Shown: positions 16,688 through 25,372 of the stretch, piece after piece
How positions within the stretch are numbered: the stretch's first letter is position 1
Layout: each line of letters starts with the position of its first letter
Assembly (NCBI GenBank): GCA_019745075.1
Contig: JAIETR010000039.1
Location: 1-59,860 of the forward strand
DNA length: 59,860 nucleotides
Reading direction: 5' to 3'
Source: Qipengyuania sp.
GTDB lineage: Bacteria > Pseudomonadota > Alphaproteobacteria > Sphingomonadales > Sphingomonadaceae
Made by a program: the position numbers and the translations under genes
The notes under the pieces: generated by a model
What the model was told of the DNA's origin: nothing
The model's input: the letters and a program-made list of their open reading frames with translations, nothing else
The model's database searches: none

Positions 16688-17921
16688 AGCGCAGCACCTC
16701 CACCGGATCGGTGCTCGCCGCCTTCCACGCCGGATAGAGCGTGGCGAGGAAGCTGAGCACCAGCGCCAGCAGGATAATCAACGCAATCTCCACCGGATCG
16801 GCCTTGGCGGGAACCGCCGAGAGGAAACGCACTTCCGGATCCCACAAATCCTGGCCGGTAAGTTTGCCGATGCCCGCGACGATGCTTTCGCGGAAGAACA
16901 GCACGATCGTGCCGAGGATCAGCCCCGCGACGGTGCCGATCGCGCCCACGGTGAAGCCGGTGGTGACGAAAATCTTGATCAGGCTCTGCCTTGTCGCGCC
17001 CATCGTGCGCATGATCGCAATGTCGCGGGTCTTGGCGCGGACCAGCATCACCAGGCTCGAAAGGATGTTGAACGCCGCCACCAGGACCATGAAAGACAAG
17101 GCGAATGCCATCGCCACGCGCTCGACCTGCAAGGCTTCGAACAGCGAGGCGTTGATCTGCCGCCAGTCGCTGAGGAGCGCGCGGCCAGCGAGCTTGCGCT
17201 GCACCGGGGCGAGGATTTCGCCGACCCGGTCGGGATCGGTCACCTTGACCTCGATCATGCCGATCTGGTCGCCCAGCAGCAGCAGCGTCTGCGCATCGGC
17301 GATCGGCATGACCACGAATTTCTCGTCGTAGTCGTAGATGCCGACCTCGAAGATCGCCGCCACTTCGTAGCCGACCTGGCGCGGCACCGTGCCGAAGGGC
17401 GTGCTGCGCCCCTGCGGGTTGATGACCGTGATCACGTCGCCCACGCGCGCGCCGATGTTCTGCGCCAGCCGCGCGCCGATCATGATCTTGCCGGCATTGG
17501 GCTGGAGCGCGGAGAGGTTCCCGGCGACCAGCTTGTTGGCGAACTTCCCGATGTCGCCTTGCGTGTTGCCGCGCACCAGCACGCCCTCGACCCGGCCGTT
17601 GAATGTCACCAGCAGCGGCTGCTCGATCAGCGGCGAGGCGTCGGTGACCTCGGGCGTGGCGCGGACATCCGCGAGCACCCCCTGCCAATTGTCGAGCCGC
17701 CCGCCATAGGCCTGGACGATGGCGTGGCCGTTGAGCCCGACGATCTTGTCCATCAGCTCGGCGCGGAAGCCGTTCATGACGCTCATCACGATCACCAGCA
17801 TCGCGACCGAAAGCATCACCACGCCGATGGAGATACTCGCCACCAGCGCGATGAACGCCTCGCTCTTGCCCGGCAGCAGGTAGCGCTTGGCGATGGTCCG
17901 TTCGAAGGGGGAGAGGATCAA
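16680..17921 (-). CDS. lolC: Lipoprotein-releasing ABC transporter permease, LolC/LolE family
   Basis: A 413-residue inner-membrane permease with one N-terminal membrane segment ([20 protein letters not shown], from residue 24), a large periplasmic domain, and three C-terminal segments (about 270-400). The start [20 protein letters not shown] and the motif TIGAMR-like [16 protein letters not shown] are typical of the family. Only one LolC/E-type gene is present. Many alphaproteobacteria use a single LolF-like permease, so it may form the homodimeric transporter. It is the first gene of the lolC-lolD-gpx operon. Confidence 0.93.
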   Translation of the reverse strand: MILSPFERTIAKRYLLPGKSEAFIALVASISIGVVMLSVAMLVIVMSVMNGFRAELMDKIVGLNGHAIVQAYGGRLDNWQGVLADVRATPEVTDASPLIEQPLLVTFNGRVEGVLVRGNTQGDIGKFANKLVAGNLSALQPNAGKIMIGARLAQNIGARVGDVITVINPQGRSTPFGTVPRQVGYEVAAIFEVGIYDYDEKFVVMPIADAQTLLLLGDQIGMIEVKVTDPDRVGEILAPVQRKLAGRALLSDWRQINASLFEALQVERVAMAFALSFMVLVAAFNILSSLVMLVRAKTRDIAIMRTMGATRQSLIKIFVTTGFTVGAIGTVAGLILGTIVLFFRESIVAGIGKLTGQDLWDPEVRFLSAVPAKADPVEIALIILLALVLSFLATLYPAWKAASTDPVEVLRYE

Positions 17922-18367
17922 GGGTTGAAAATCGTCATAATAGAGCGCCCGCGCGCTGCCTTAGGGGCGCGCGAATGAACGCGCAATGGCAGGCCATGTT
18001 CGGATGGGCTATCGAACTGGCTTGCAAAAAGTAACCACATAGGTTATATCGGATGCCATGCGGCGCTATGTGTCACCCTTTGCTCGCCGGACAGCCCGTG
18101 CCAAGCGCGACGGGCTTTGGCGGACAGGAGCTGCCGAAATTTTCGCAGGCGATGTGTCAACCGGCGGGCGGCGGAACTTTGCTTCGGAGAACAGTGCTTT
18201 GGGCTGGTGTTTCGGGGTGACAGGTGTCGCCTTCGTCGCCTTTGCGGCGTGGGCTCGCACGCTTGCTCGTGATGGCGTTCGTCTCGGCCCTCGCCCCACC
18301 GCACCAGCCTTGTAATCGAGCCGCAACATCGCCATTGGCTCCGGCACGCGGCGGCACCGGGCGACCC
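17922..18367. other. 446-bp divergent intergenic region between lolC and purF
   Basis: Contains the lolC and purF promoters, which I cannot place precisely. Reading frames here (for example 18058-18315 on the plus strand) have mixed third-position bases unlike the neighbouring genes and no recognisable domain, so none is called. The region holds an operator-like inverted repeat (18031-18047) and a short imperfect palindrome GGTGACA-GG-TGTCGCC near 18216-18231. Confidence 0.6.
18031..18047. promoter_or_regulatory. Operator-like inverted repeat GTAACC-N5-GGTTAT
   Basis: GTAACC (18031-18036), a 5-bp spacer and GGTTAT (18042-18047), preceded by an A-run. The shape resembles operators I associate with HxlR-family regulators, but no such gene is in the window. 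It lies 110 bp upstream of lolC and 320 bp upstream of purF. A functional role is unproven. Confidence 0.3.
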
Positions 18368-19840
18368 ATGAACCTCACCAACCCATTTCTGGACGCGGAC
18401 GGCGACAAGCTGCGCGAGGAATGCGGCATTTTCGGCGCCATCAACGCCGCCGATGCCGCGGCGGCAACCGCGCTGGGCCTCCACGCGCTCCAGCACCGCG
18501 GGCAGGAAGCCGCCGGAATCACAAGCTACGACGGCGAGGAGTTCTATTCGCGCCGCGGGCTCGGCCATGTCGCCGAGAATTTCTCCGCCGCGGAAGCCAT
18601 CGCCGAGCTGCCGGGCCGGATGGCGGCGGGCCATGTGCGCTATTCGACCACCGGCGGGGCGGGCCTCAGGAACGTCCAGCCGCTCTATGCCGAGCTCGCC
18701 GGCGGCGGCTTCGCGGTGGCGCACAACGGCAATATCTCCAACGCCCGCACCTTGCGCGACGACCTGGTGCGGCGCGGCGCGATTTTCCAGTCGACCAGCG
18801 ACACCGAGGTCATCATCCACCTCGTGGCCACCAGCCGCTACCCGACCATCACCGACAAGCTGGTCGATGCGCTGCGGCTGCTCGAGGGAGCCTATTCGCT
18901 GATCGTGATGACGCGCGAGGGCATGATCGCCTGCCGCGACCCGCTCGGGATCCGCCCGCTGGTGATGGGCAAGATCGGGGACGCGACCGTGTTCGCGAGC
19001 GAGACCGTGGCGCTCGACATCGTTGGCGCCCATTTCGAGCGCGAGGTCGAGCCGGGCGAGCTTCTGCGCGTCGATTTCGACGGCAAGGTCACTTCGCTCC
19101 GCCCCTTCGGCAGCCAAGCGCCGCGGCCCTGCATCTTCGAGCACGTCTATTTCAGCCGCCCCGACAGCTGCTTCGCGGGTCGCAGCGTCTACGAGGCGCG
19201 CAAGGCCATCGGCGGCGAGCTCGCGCGCGAGGCGCCGGTCGAGGCCGATCTGGTTGTCCCCGTGCCGGACAGCGGCGTGCCCGCCGCGATCGGCTTCGCC
19301 GCGGCCTCGGGCATCCCGTTCGAGCTCGGCATCATCCGATCGCACTACGTCGGGCGCACCTTCATCCAGCCGAGCGACGGCGCGCGCCACGCCGGGGTCA
19401 AGCGCAAGCACAACGCCAACCGCGGCCTGGTCGAGGGCAAGCGGATCGTGCTGATCGACGATTCGATCGTCCGCGGCACCACTTCGATGCAGATTGTCGA
19501 GATGATGCGCGACGCGGGCGCCACCGAGGTCCATTTCCGCGTCGCCAGCCCGCCCACCGCGCACAGCTGCTTCTACGGCGTCGACACGCCCGAGCGCTCC
19601 AAGCTGCTCGCCGCGCGCATGGAGCTGGAGCCGATGCGCGAGTTCATCAAGGCCGACAGCCTCGCCTTCGTCTCGATCGACGGGCTCTACCGCGCGGTCA
19701 GCGGCGCGGACCGCGACAACGCCAGGCCGCAGTTCTGCGACGCCTGCTTCAGCGGCGAATATCCGACCTCGCTGACCGACCTGGCGCGCCGCGAATCGCA
19801 GCTCGCGCAGCTCTCCTTCCCGGTCGACAAGGTCGCCTGA
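18368..19840 (+). CDS. purF: Amidophosphoribosyltransferase
   Basis: A 490-residue enzyme catalysing the first committed step of purine synthesis: PRPP and glutamine to phosphoribosylamine. An 18-residue propeptide precedes the catalytic nucleophile C19 (REECGIFG). The class-II glutaminase domain has HALQHRGQE, GHVRYSTTG and HNGNISN. The PRTase domain has the PRPP loop VLIDDSIVRGTT near residue 360. The ATG at 18368 places the propeptide at the expected length; upstream frame extensions are not conserved-looking. An SDR gene follows at 6 bp spacing. Confidence 0.96.
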   Translation: MNLTNPFLDADGDKLREECGIFGAINAADAAAATALGLHALQHRGQEAAGITSYDGEEFYSRRGLGHVAENFSAAEAIAELPGRMAAGHVRYSTTGGAGLRNVQPLYAELAGGGFAVAHNGNISNARTLRDDLVRRGAIFQSTSDTEVIIHLVATSRYPTITDKLVDALRLLEGAYSLIVMTREGMIACRDPLGIRPLVMGKIGDATVFASETVALDIVGAHFEREVEPGELLRVDFDGKVTSLRPFGSQAPRPCIFEHVYFSRPDSCFAGRSVYEARKAIGGELAREAPVEADLVVPVPDSGVPAAIGFAAASGIPFELGIIRSHYVGRTFIQPSDGARHAGVKRKHNANRGLVEGKRIVLIDDSIVRGTTSMQIVEMMRDAGATEVHFRVASPPTAHSCFYGVDTPERSKLLAARMELEPMREFIKADSLAFVSIDGLYRAVSGADRDNARPQFCDACFSGEYPTSLTDLARRESQLAQLSFPVDKVA

Positions 19841-19846
19841 CCCAAC

Positions 19847-20569
19847 ATGGCCGATAGCAAACCGCTCGCCGGCAAGACCGCGCTCGTCACCGGCTCGAGC
19901 AAGGGCATCGGCGCCGCCACCGCCTTGGCGCTGGCCGCCGCGGGCGCGCATGTCGTCATTACCGGGCGCGACGTCGGGGCGCTGGAGGGAGTCGAGGACG
20001 CGATCCACGAGGGTGGCGGCACCGCCACCATCGCACCGGTCGATCTCTCCGAATCCGACGGCATCGCCCGGCTCGCGAGCGCGCTGGCGGGGCGCTGGGA
20101 CACGCTCGACATCCTGGTGATCGCCGCCGCCTATCTGCCCTCGCTCGGTCCGGTGACGCAGATCGACGGCAAGGAACTCGGCCGCGCGATCACCGTCAAC
20201 CTGCTGGCGACGCAGGCCTTGCTGGCCAGCTTCGATCCCATGCTCAAACGCGCGCCAGCCGGGCGGGTGGTCGGCCTGACCAGCAGCGTGGCCGCGAAAC
20301 CGCGCGCCTATTGGAGCGCCTATGCCGCCACCAAGGCGGGGTTCGAGAATCTCCTCGACAGCTATGCGCGGGAGGTTGGTTCGATCTCCAATGTCCGCGT
20401 CGCCATCGTCGATCCCGGCGCCACGCGCACCCAGATGCGCGCCCGCGCCTACCCCGGCGAAGACCCCAGGAGCGTCAAGGAACCCGCCGTGGTCGCCGAG
20501 CGCATCGTCGCGCTGCTGACCGGCGACTTCGAGACCGGCCATCGCGAGCGTCTGGAAACGAGCGGTTAA
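19847..20569 (+). CDS. Short-chain dehydrogenase/reductase (SDR)
   Basis: A 240-residue classical SDR oxidoreductase. The nucleotide-binding motif TGSSKGIG is near residues 15-22. The catalytic serine sits in GLTSSVA (about 145), and the tyrosine and lysine are in YAATK (about 159 and 163). The NAG-type motif is altered to VIAAAYLP. The substrate cannot be deduced. It begins 6 bp after purF and is almost certainly in the same transcript. Confidence 0.88.
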   Translation: MADSKPLAGKTALVTGSSKGIGAATALALAAAGAHVVITGRDVGALEGVEDAIHEGGGTATIAPVDLSESDGIARLASALAGRWDTLDILVIAAAYLPSLGPVTQIDGKELGRAITVNLLATQALLASFDPMLKRAPAGRVVGLTSSVAAKPRAYWSAYAATKAGFENLLDSYAREVGSISNVRVAIVDPGATRTQMRARAYPGEDPRSVKEPAVVAERIVALLTGDFETGHRERLETSG

Positions 20570-20672
20570 CCATAGCCGCTGTCAGTTCGCTAATGCTCCC
20601 GCGTCATAATGCTCGGACGCGGGCGTGCGGGGGCGCCGGCCGCGTGAGGATTGCTACGGAAAGAGCCGGATC

Positions 20673-21023
20673 ATGTCTTACGCAACCAGCGACCGCTATA
20701 CCCTCGCAGCGCAGGAAGACCGTTGCTCGCCGCGCACCCGGCTGACCATTCCCGGTCAGCTGCGCGCATCGGGCGGACGGGCGTTCCAGACCGTCGTCCA
20801 CGACCTCTCGATCTCGGGCTTCTCGGCCGCCGCGATCAACCGCATGCACGAGGGCCAGGTGTGCTGGCTGACGCTGCCGGGTCTCGAATCGCTCCAAGGG
20901 CAGGTGGTGTGGTGGGAGAACTGCCAGGTCGGCTGCGCCTTCACCGAGCTCTTGAGCCCGATCGTCCACGACAACATCCTCGCCCGCTATTCGGGCGAAG
21001 GCGCCTACCGCTCGCCCTGCTGA
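20673..21023 (+). CDS. PilZ-domain protein (putative c-di-GMP receptor)
   Basis: A 116-residue single-domain protein. The pattern RCSPRTRLTIPGQLR followed by DLSISGFSA matches the RxxxR and (D/N)xSxxG motifs of PilZ domains, with the later beta strands QVVWWENCQVGCAF and a C-terminal helix. It is probably a cytoplasmic c-di-GMP sensor affecting motility, surface growth or cell-wall processes. ATG 20673 is preferred over the GTG/TTG possibilities upstream because it has an AAGAG stretch nearby. It is monocistronic; a REP element follows. Confidence 0.82.
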   Translation: MSYATSDRYTLAAQEDRCSPRTRLTIPGQLRASGGRAFQTVVHDLSISGFSAAAINRMHEGQVCWLTLPGLESLQGQVVWWENCQVGCAFTELLSPIVHDNILARYSGEGAYRSPC

Positions 21024-21040
21024 ACTTTCTCCCATTCCAT

Positions 21041-21166
21041 AGGGTTCCGTTCGTATCGAGCGGAGCGCGAAGCGCGTAGTCGAGATACGCACGCGGGTGT
21101 CTCGACTGACGTTCAGGAACGGCAGTTCATCCTGAGCCTGCCGAAGGGCTCCACACGAACGGAGGC
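21041..21166. repeat. REP-like element (family B, long form)
   Basis: Outer arms CCGTTCGTATCGAGCGGAGC (from about 21047) and the CTCCACACGAACGGAG end (near 21150-21166) flank words such as GTCGAGATACGC, GTGTCTCGACTGACG and CCTGAGCCTGCCGAAGG. It lies between the convergent PilZ and serine hydrolase genes. Confidence 0.75.
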
Positions 21167-21184
21167 ACTGGGAAGCGATGGGGC

Positions 21185-22354
21185 TTAACGTGCCGCTCCT
21201 TCCGAAACCACACGCCACAGCGCCGCGCGCGCCTCGCTCAACGCCTTGCCGGTGGCTGTGGGATGGCTCGAAACCACCGCGATTACCAGCCGCTGGCTCG
21301 GCACGATGGTGATGTACTGCCCGAAAATGCCCTGCGCGCCGAAGCCCAGCGGGTTGGTCCACCACTGATAGCCATAGCCATAACCGGGGACGCCGATATC
21401 GGCGTGCCTGGTCCCGGCTCTCTCGAACCAGTCCGCCGGCACCGAGGGCTGCCCGCCCTCCAGCACCCACTGGCCCAGGCGCGCATAATCCGACAGCCGC
21501 ACGCTGAGGCAGCAGCCGCCGATGTTGCGCCCGGTGAGGTCGGTCATCCAGAACAGCCCGCCCGAAAAGCCCGCCGGATCGACGATCTTCTCCTTGGCGT
21601 AGTCGGCCAGCGACCGTCCGGTGGCGGCGGCCACGATGTCGCCGAGCAGATTTGTTTCGAGCGTCTTGTAGACCCATTTGCTGCCCGCAGGCGCCTCGCG
21701 CATCAGCGTCCTGGCGTAAGTCACCGACTGCGGCTCGCCCGCGACCGGCGTGACCGAAAGCATGCGCGCGACATCGCTCTTGGGATTGGTATAGTCCTCG
21801 TTCCACTTCACGCCCGAGGTCATGGTCGCGACCTGCTCGACGGTGACGCCGTCGTAGGCGGTGCCGCGCAGCCCGGGCAGGTGCTCGGTCACCGGATCGG
21901 ACAGGCTAAGCGCGCCATCTTTGACCGCCGCGCCGAGCAGCGTCGAGGTGAAGCTCTTGGCGACGGAGAAACTGGTCCAGCGCTGATCGGGTGCGAAGCC
22001 GAGCCGGTAGCGTTCGTAGCGGACCTTGCCGTCCTGCAGCACCATGATGCCGGCCGCGTTGATCGCTTCGAGCTGCGCGTCGATCTTCGCGAGCGTGGCG
22101 GTATCGAGCGGCGCTCCGCGCGGCAGGCCGCGCACGCGCGGCGCTGCGGCGACCTCAAGCCCAGGGTAGAAATCCTCGAGCTTCCGGAAACGGTCGGTGC
22201 GCGTCGCCTGGCTCCAGAACAGCAGCCCCGCATCGTCGGCAGGCGGGGGTGTGCGCGGCACGCTTCGCACCGCGAGCGGCCGCTCGACGGGCGCCGTCGC
22301 GCAGGAGGCGAGCGCCAACGCCCCCAGGCAAATCTTCCAATACCGCATCCTCAT
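21185..22354 (-). CDS. Lipoprotein serine hydrolase, beta-lactamase/DD-peptidase fold
   Basis: A 389-residue class-C beta-lactamase-like hydrolase. The signal sequence ends in the lipobox LASC, giving a predicted lipid-anchored cysteine near residue 18. The catalytic SxxK is SVAK in WTSFSVAKSF near residue 127. TMTSGVKWNEDY and GYGYGYQWW are typical of the esterase/EstB-like branch. The substrate is unknown; it may be an ester or peptidoglycan peptide. The start ATG overlaps the upstream cfa stop (ATGA, 22351-22354), indicating translational coupling with cyclopropane-fatty-acid synthase. Confidence 0.88.
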   Translation of the reverse strand: MRMRYWKICLGALALASCATAPVERPLAVRSVPRTPPPADDAGLLFWSQATRTDRFRKLEDFYPGLEVAAAPRVRGLPRGAPLDTATLAKIDAQLEAINAAGIMVLQDGKVRYERYRLGFAPDQRWTSFSVAKSFTSTLLGAAVKDGALSLSDPVTEHLPGLRGTAYDGVTVEQVATMTSGVKWNEDYTNPKSDVARMLSVTPVAGEPQSVTYARTLMREAPAGSKWVYKTLETNLLGDIVAAATGRSLADYAKEKIVDPAGFSGGLFWMTDLTGRNIGGCCLSVRLSDYARLGQWVLEGGQPSVPADWFERAGTRHADIGVPGYGYGYQWWTNPLGFGAQGIFGQYITIVPSQRLVIAVVSSHPTATGKALSEARAALWRVVSEGAAR

Positions 22355-23592
22355 CCCTCCCCTTTCACCAGCGTGACCTGGTGGACATCGATCCCACCGC
22401 CCCGGAAGCCGCCCTCGCAATACATCAGATAGTATCGCCACAGATCGACGAAGCTCTCGTCGAAGCCCGCGGGCAAGCGGTCCTCGGCCACCGCGCTCTC
22501 GAAGTTCGCGCGCCACAGTTTCAGCGTCTCGGCATAGTCGAGACCGAAATCGACCTGATCCCGCCATTCCAGCCCGCGCTCCTCGGCCAGCCTGCGGAAC
22601 TCGCTGGTGCGGATCAACAGCCCGCCGGGGAAGATATAGGCCTGGATGAAGTCGGCGCTGGCGGCATAGGCGTCGAACAGCTCCTCGCGCATCGAGATGA
22701 ACTGCAGCGCCGCCCGCCCGCCCGGCTTCAGGTTGCGCGCCAGGCAATCCATGAACACCGGCCAGTTCTCGCGCCCCAGCGCCTCGGCCATCTCGACGCT
22801 GACCACGGCGTCATACTGTCCGCTCGTCTCGCGGTAGTCCTGCTTGAGGAAGCGAGGACCCTGGTGATGCGCCTTCGCCCAGCCGAGCTGCGCGTCCGAG
22901 AGGCTGATGGCATCGACCTGGCTCCCGCCCCGGGCCAGGCAGGCGGCGAGCCCGCCCCAGCCGCAGCCGATGTCGAGCACGCTCCGCGCGCCCGCGACGC
23001 GCGCCGCCAAGGCCGCGATCTTGCGCCGCTGCGCCGCCTCCAGCCCGTCCCCTCCCGCCTCCAGCGCCGAGGAATAGCTCATCGTGTGATCGAGCCAGGC
23101 GGCGTAGAAATCATTGCCGAGGTCGTAATGCGCGGCGATGTTCTTGCGCGCGCCGGCCGGCGTGTTGCGGTTGAACAGATGCGCGATCCGCAGCCCCGCC
23201 CGGAACGGGCCCTTGGCGCGGGCGGTGTCGCCGAGTCGCTCGGCATGCTGCATGAACAGGGCGAACAGCGGCACCGGATCGGGACTCTCCCACTCGCCCG
23301 CCGCCCAGGCCTGATACCAGCCGACCGAGCCATTGCTGGCGAGTTGGAGCATCCCGTTCCAGCTGCGCAATCGCACCTCGCACTCGTGGCCCGGCGCGCG
23401 GCCGCCCAGCGTGACCCGCGATCCGTTGGGCAGGACGCCGTGGATCGTCCCGCTGGTCAGTGCCCGGTCGATCCGCGCCAGCACCTTCTCGAAGCCCGGC
23501 GCGAGCAGCCGCGCCAGCAAGCCCGGCGTGCGCGCGAAGCGCCGCCCGCTCTCGATCAATTCGCGCCCTCGCCCGCCGGTCATCCCATCCAT
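22351..23592 (-). CDS. cfa: Cyclopropane-fatty-acyl-phospholipid synthase
   Basis: A 413-residue SAM-dependent enzyme that methylenates cis-unsaturated phospholipid acyl chains. The SAM motif VLDIGCGWGG is near residue 202. NIAAHYDLGNDFY, the ligand-binding MSYSSA and SVEMAEALGRENWPVF precede or follow it in the family order, and YIFPGG lies near the C terminus. The open frame extends to 23691, but the ATG at 23592 gives a normal N terminus. It probably belongs with the downstream lipoprotein hydrolase. With photolyase nearby on the same strand, the grouping resembles photo-oxidative stress regulons (inference). Confidence 0.93.
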   Translation of the reverse strand: MDGMTGGRGRELIESGRRFARTPGLLARLLAPGFEKVLARIDRALTSGTIHGVLPNGSRVTLGGRAPGHECEVRLRSWNGMLQLASNGSVGWYQAWAAGEWESPDPVPLFALFMQHAERLGDTARAKGPFRAGLRIAHLFNRNTPAGARKNIAAHYDLGNDFYAAWLDHTMSYSSALEAGGDGLEAAQRRKIAALAARVAGARSVLDIGCGWGGLAACLARGGSQVDAISLSDAQLGWAKAHHQGPRFLKQDYRETSGQYDAVVSVEMAEALGRENWPVFMDCLARNLKPGGRAALQFISMREELFDAYAASADFIQAYIFPGGLLIRTSEFRRLAEERGLEWRDQVDFGLDYAETLKLWRANFESAVAEDRLPAGFDESFVDLWRYYLMYCEGGFRGGGIDVHQVTLVKGEG

Positions 23593-23767
23593 CGCACCGG
23601 CTATGGCGACAGCGCGTGTTGCGGACAAGATGGAGTGCTGCTTGACTGGCGCGTAACCGGATGGCGACAAGGGGGTGGCGGCAATGAACAATCCCGCGGT
23701 GCGTGGCCTGGCCGCGATCGTGACGGGCTGGTGGTGCGGCGGCTGGCCAGCCCCCTGTAATCCATCC

Positions 23768-23878
23768 TACTCCGTTCGTGTCGAGCGAGGTCGAGACACG
23801 CCGCGCAAGACATCTCGACTGACGAGAGAATGGCGGCAGTTTATCCTGAGCCTGCCGAAGCGCTCGATGCGAACGGAA
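23768..23878. repeat. REP-like element (family B, long form)
   Basis: Arms CCGTTCGTGTCGAGCGAGGT (23769 on) and CGCTCGATGCGAACGG (near 23860-23877), with CATCTCGACTGACG and CCTGAGCCTGCCGAAG inside. It fills most of the 294-bp gap between cfa and the photolyase gene; no gene is seen there. Confidence 0.75.
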
Positions 23879-23886
23879 TAGGGTAC

Positions 23887-25269
23887 TCATCCCCTTGCCC
23901 CTCGATAGGCCGCGAGCGCGCGCTCGCGCCCTTCGCGGTGGCCGATGATCGACTTGGGGTAATCGCCGCGCTTGTCCTCGGGCGGATCGTGGATGTCTGT
24001 GTCGGACAACTCCGCCAGTTCGGGCACATATTCGCGGATGTAGCCCGCGGCGTCGAACTTCTCGCTCTGCGTCAGCGGGGCCATGATGCGCACGAACATG
24101 TTGCTATCCACTCCGGTGCCGCTGACCCACTGCCAGTTGACGCCGTTGTTGGCATAGTCGGCATCGACCAGACAGTCCCGGAACCATTGCTCCCCCCGGC
24201 GCCAATCGATCAGCAGATGCTTCACCAGAAAGCTCGCCGCGATCATGCGTATGCGGTTGTGCATCCAGCCGGTCCGCCACAGCTGGCGCATTCCGGCATC
24301 GACGATGGGGTAGCCGGTGCGGCCCCTGGTCCAGGCGGCGAAATCGGCGTCGGCCGCCCTGCCGGTGCGCCACAGCCGGGAGTAGCCGTCGCGATAGCTG
24401 TTGCGCGGGTAGTCGGGGAATTCGGCGACGATATTCTGCGCATAGTCGCGCCAGATCAGCTCCTTGGCGAAGGTCTGCCAGCCCTTGCCGCGCTTGCCGG
24501 AGAGGCGGTGCCAGACCTGCACCGGCGAAATCTCGCCCCAATGCAAGTGGGGTGAAAGGCGGCTGGAACCGTCCTGAGAGGGCAGATTGCGGCTGTCGTC
24601 ATATCCCGCGACATCCTCGGCCCATTCCTCGAGCCGCGCATGTGCCGCGGCCTCGCCGACATCCCAGAAATCGCGCAGCCCGCTGGCCCAATCGGGCTTG
24701 GTAGGGAGCAAGTTCCAATCGGCGAGATCGTCCGACTTCGGCCAGTTCTCCGGCGCAGCGACATGCTCGGGCGCCGGCAGTCCATGACGCGGCGGCATCC
24801 GCTCCAGCACCGCCTTCGAAAACGGGGTGTAGATTTTGTACGCCCCGCCCGATCCGGTGGTGACGCTGCCCGGCTCGGCGAGGTAGTTGCCGTCATGGAG
24901 GTGAAGCTCGCACTCGGCGGGCAGCGCGTCCTTGAGCTCGCCCTGCGCCTTGCGCCACCACGGCTCGTAATGCCGGATGGCATGGATGGCGGACGCGCCG
25001 GTCTCCTTGGCGATTGTCGCCAGCTCCGCCGCCGCATCGCCCCGTCGCAGCACGATCCGTGAGCCGCGCTGGCCGAGGCTTTTGCTAAGGCTGTCGAGCG
25101 AACGATGCAGCCACCACCGGCTCGCCCCGCCATAGGCATGATCGCCCGCCGCCGCATCGTCGAGCACGAACACCGGGATCACCGGACCCGCCTGCGCGGC
25201 GGCATGGAGCGCGGGCTGATCGGCAAACCGCAGGTCGCGGCGGAGCCAGACGATCTGAACTTGTTTCAC
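23887..25269 (-). CDS. phr: Deoxyribodipyrimidine photolyase
   Basis: A 460-residue cryptochrome/photolyase family flavoprotein that repairs UV pyrimidine dimers with light. The N-terminal Rossmann antenna domain starts VQIVWLRRDLRFADQPAL. The FAD domain has the conserved LHWGEISP, FAKELIWRDYA, GYPIVDAGMRQLWRTG, WMHNRIRMI and DADYANNGVNWQW stretches. This is the class I CPD photolyase pattern. The start is GTG 25269 (VKQVQIVWLRR); the longer open frame upstream reads through a REP element and is not credible as protein. Confidence 0.94.
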   Translation of the reverse strand: MKQVQIVWLRRDLRFADQPALHAAAQAGPVIPVFVLDDAAAGDHAYGGASRWWLHRSLDSLSKSLGQRGSRIVLRRGDAAAELATIAKETGASAIHAIRHYEPWWRKAQGELKDALPAECELHLHDGNYLAEPGSVTTGSGGAYKIYTPFSKAVLERMPPRHGLPAPEHVAAPENWPKSDDLADWNLLPTKPDWASGLRDFWDVGEAAAHARLEEWAEDVAGYDDSRNLPSQDGSSRLSPHLHWGEISPVQVWHRLSGKRGKGWQTFAKELIWRDYAQNIVAEFPDYPRNSYRDGYSRLWRTGRAADADFAAWTRGRTGYPIVDAGMRQLWRTGWMHNRIRMIAASFLVKHLLIDWRRGEQWFRDCLVDADYANNGVNWQWVSGTGVDSNMFVRIMAPLTQSEKFDAAGYIREYVPELAELSDTDIHDPPEDKRGDYPKSIIGHREGRERALAAYRGARG

Positions 25270-25278
25270 CCCCGCCAC

Positions 25279-25354
25279 CGCTCGTGCTGAGCGTGTCGAA
25301 GCACGCGGGTGCAACGTTTCGCCAGCCGTCCTTCGACAGGCTCAGGACGAGCGG
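25279..25354. repeat. REP-like element (family B) at the photolyase start
   Basis: Left arm CGCTCGTGCTGAGCGTGTCG (from 25279) continues AAGCA. Right arm GTCCTTCGACAGGCTCAGGA (from about 25328) continues CGAGCGG. It begins only 9 bp upstream of the proposed photolyase GTG start, so the ribosome site and promoter are partly inside it. Confidence 0.8.
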
Positions 25355-25372
25355 GCTCGGGAAGAAGTGCGC

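Noticed and set aside
18058..18315. An 85-codon gene directly after the GTAACC/GGTTAT repeat
   Set aside because: Third-position bases are mixed, unlike neighbouring genes, and no regulator-like sequence is present.
18044..20542. An 832-codon open frame on the minus strand opposite purF and the SDR gene
   Set aside because: It is antisense to two unmistakable genes. Its length comes from the high GC content, and its translation has no domain.
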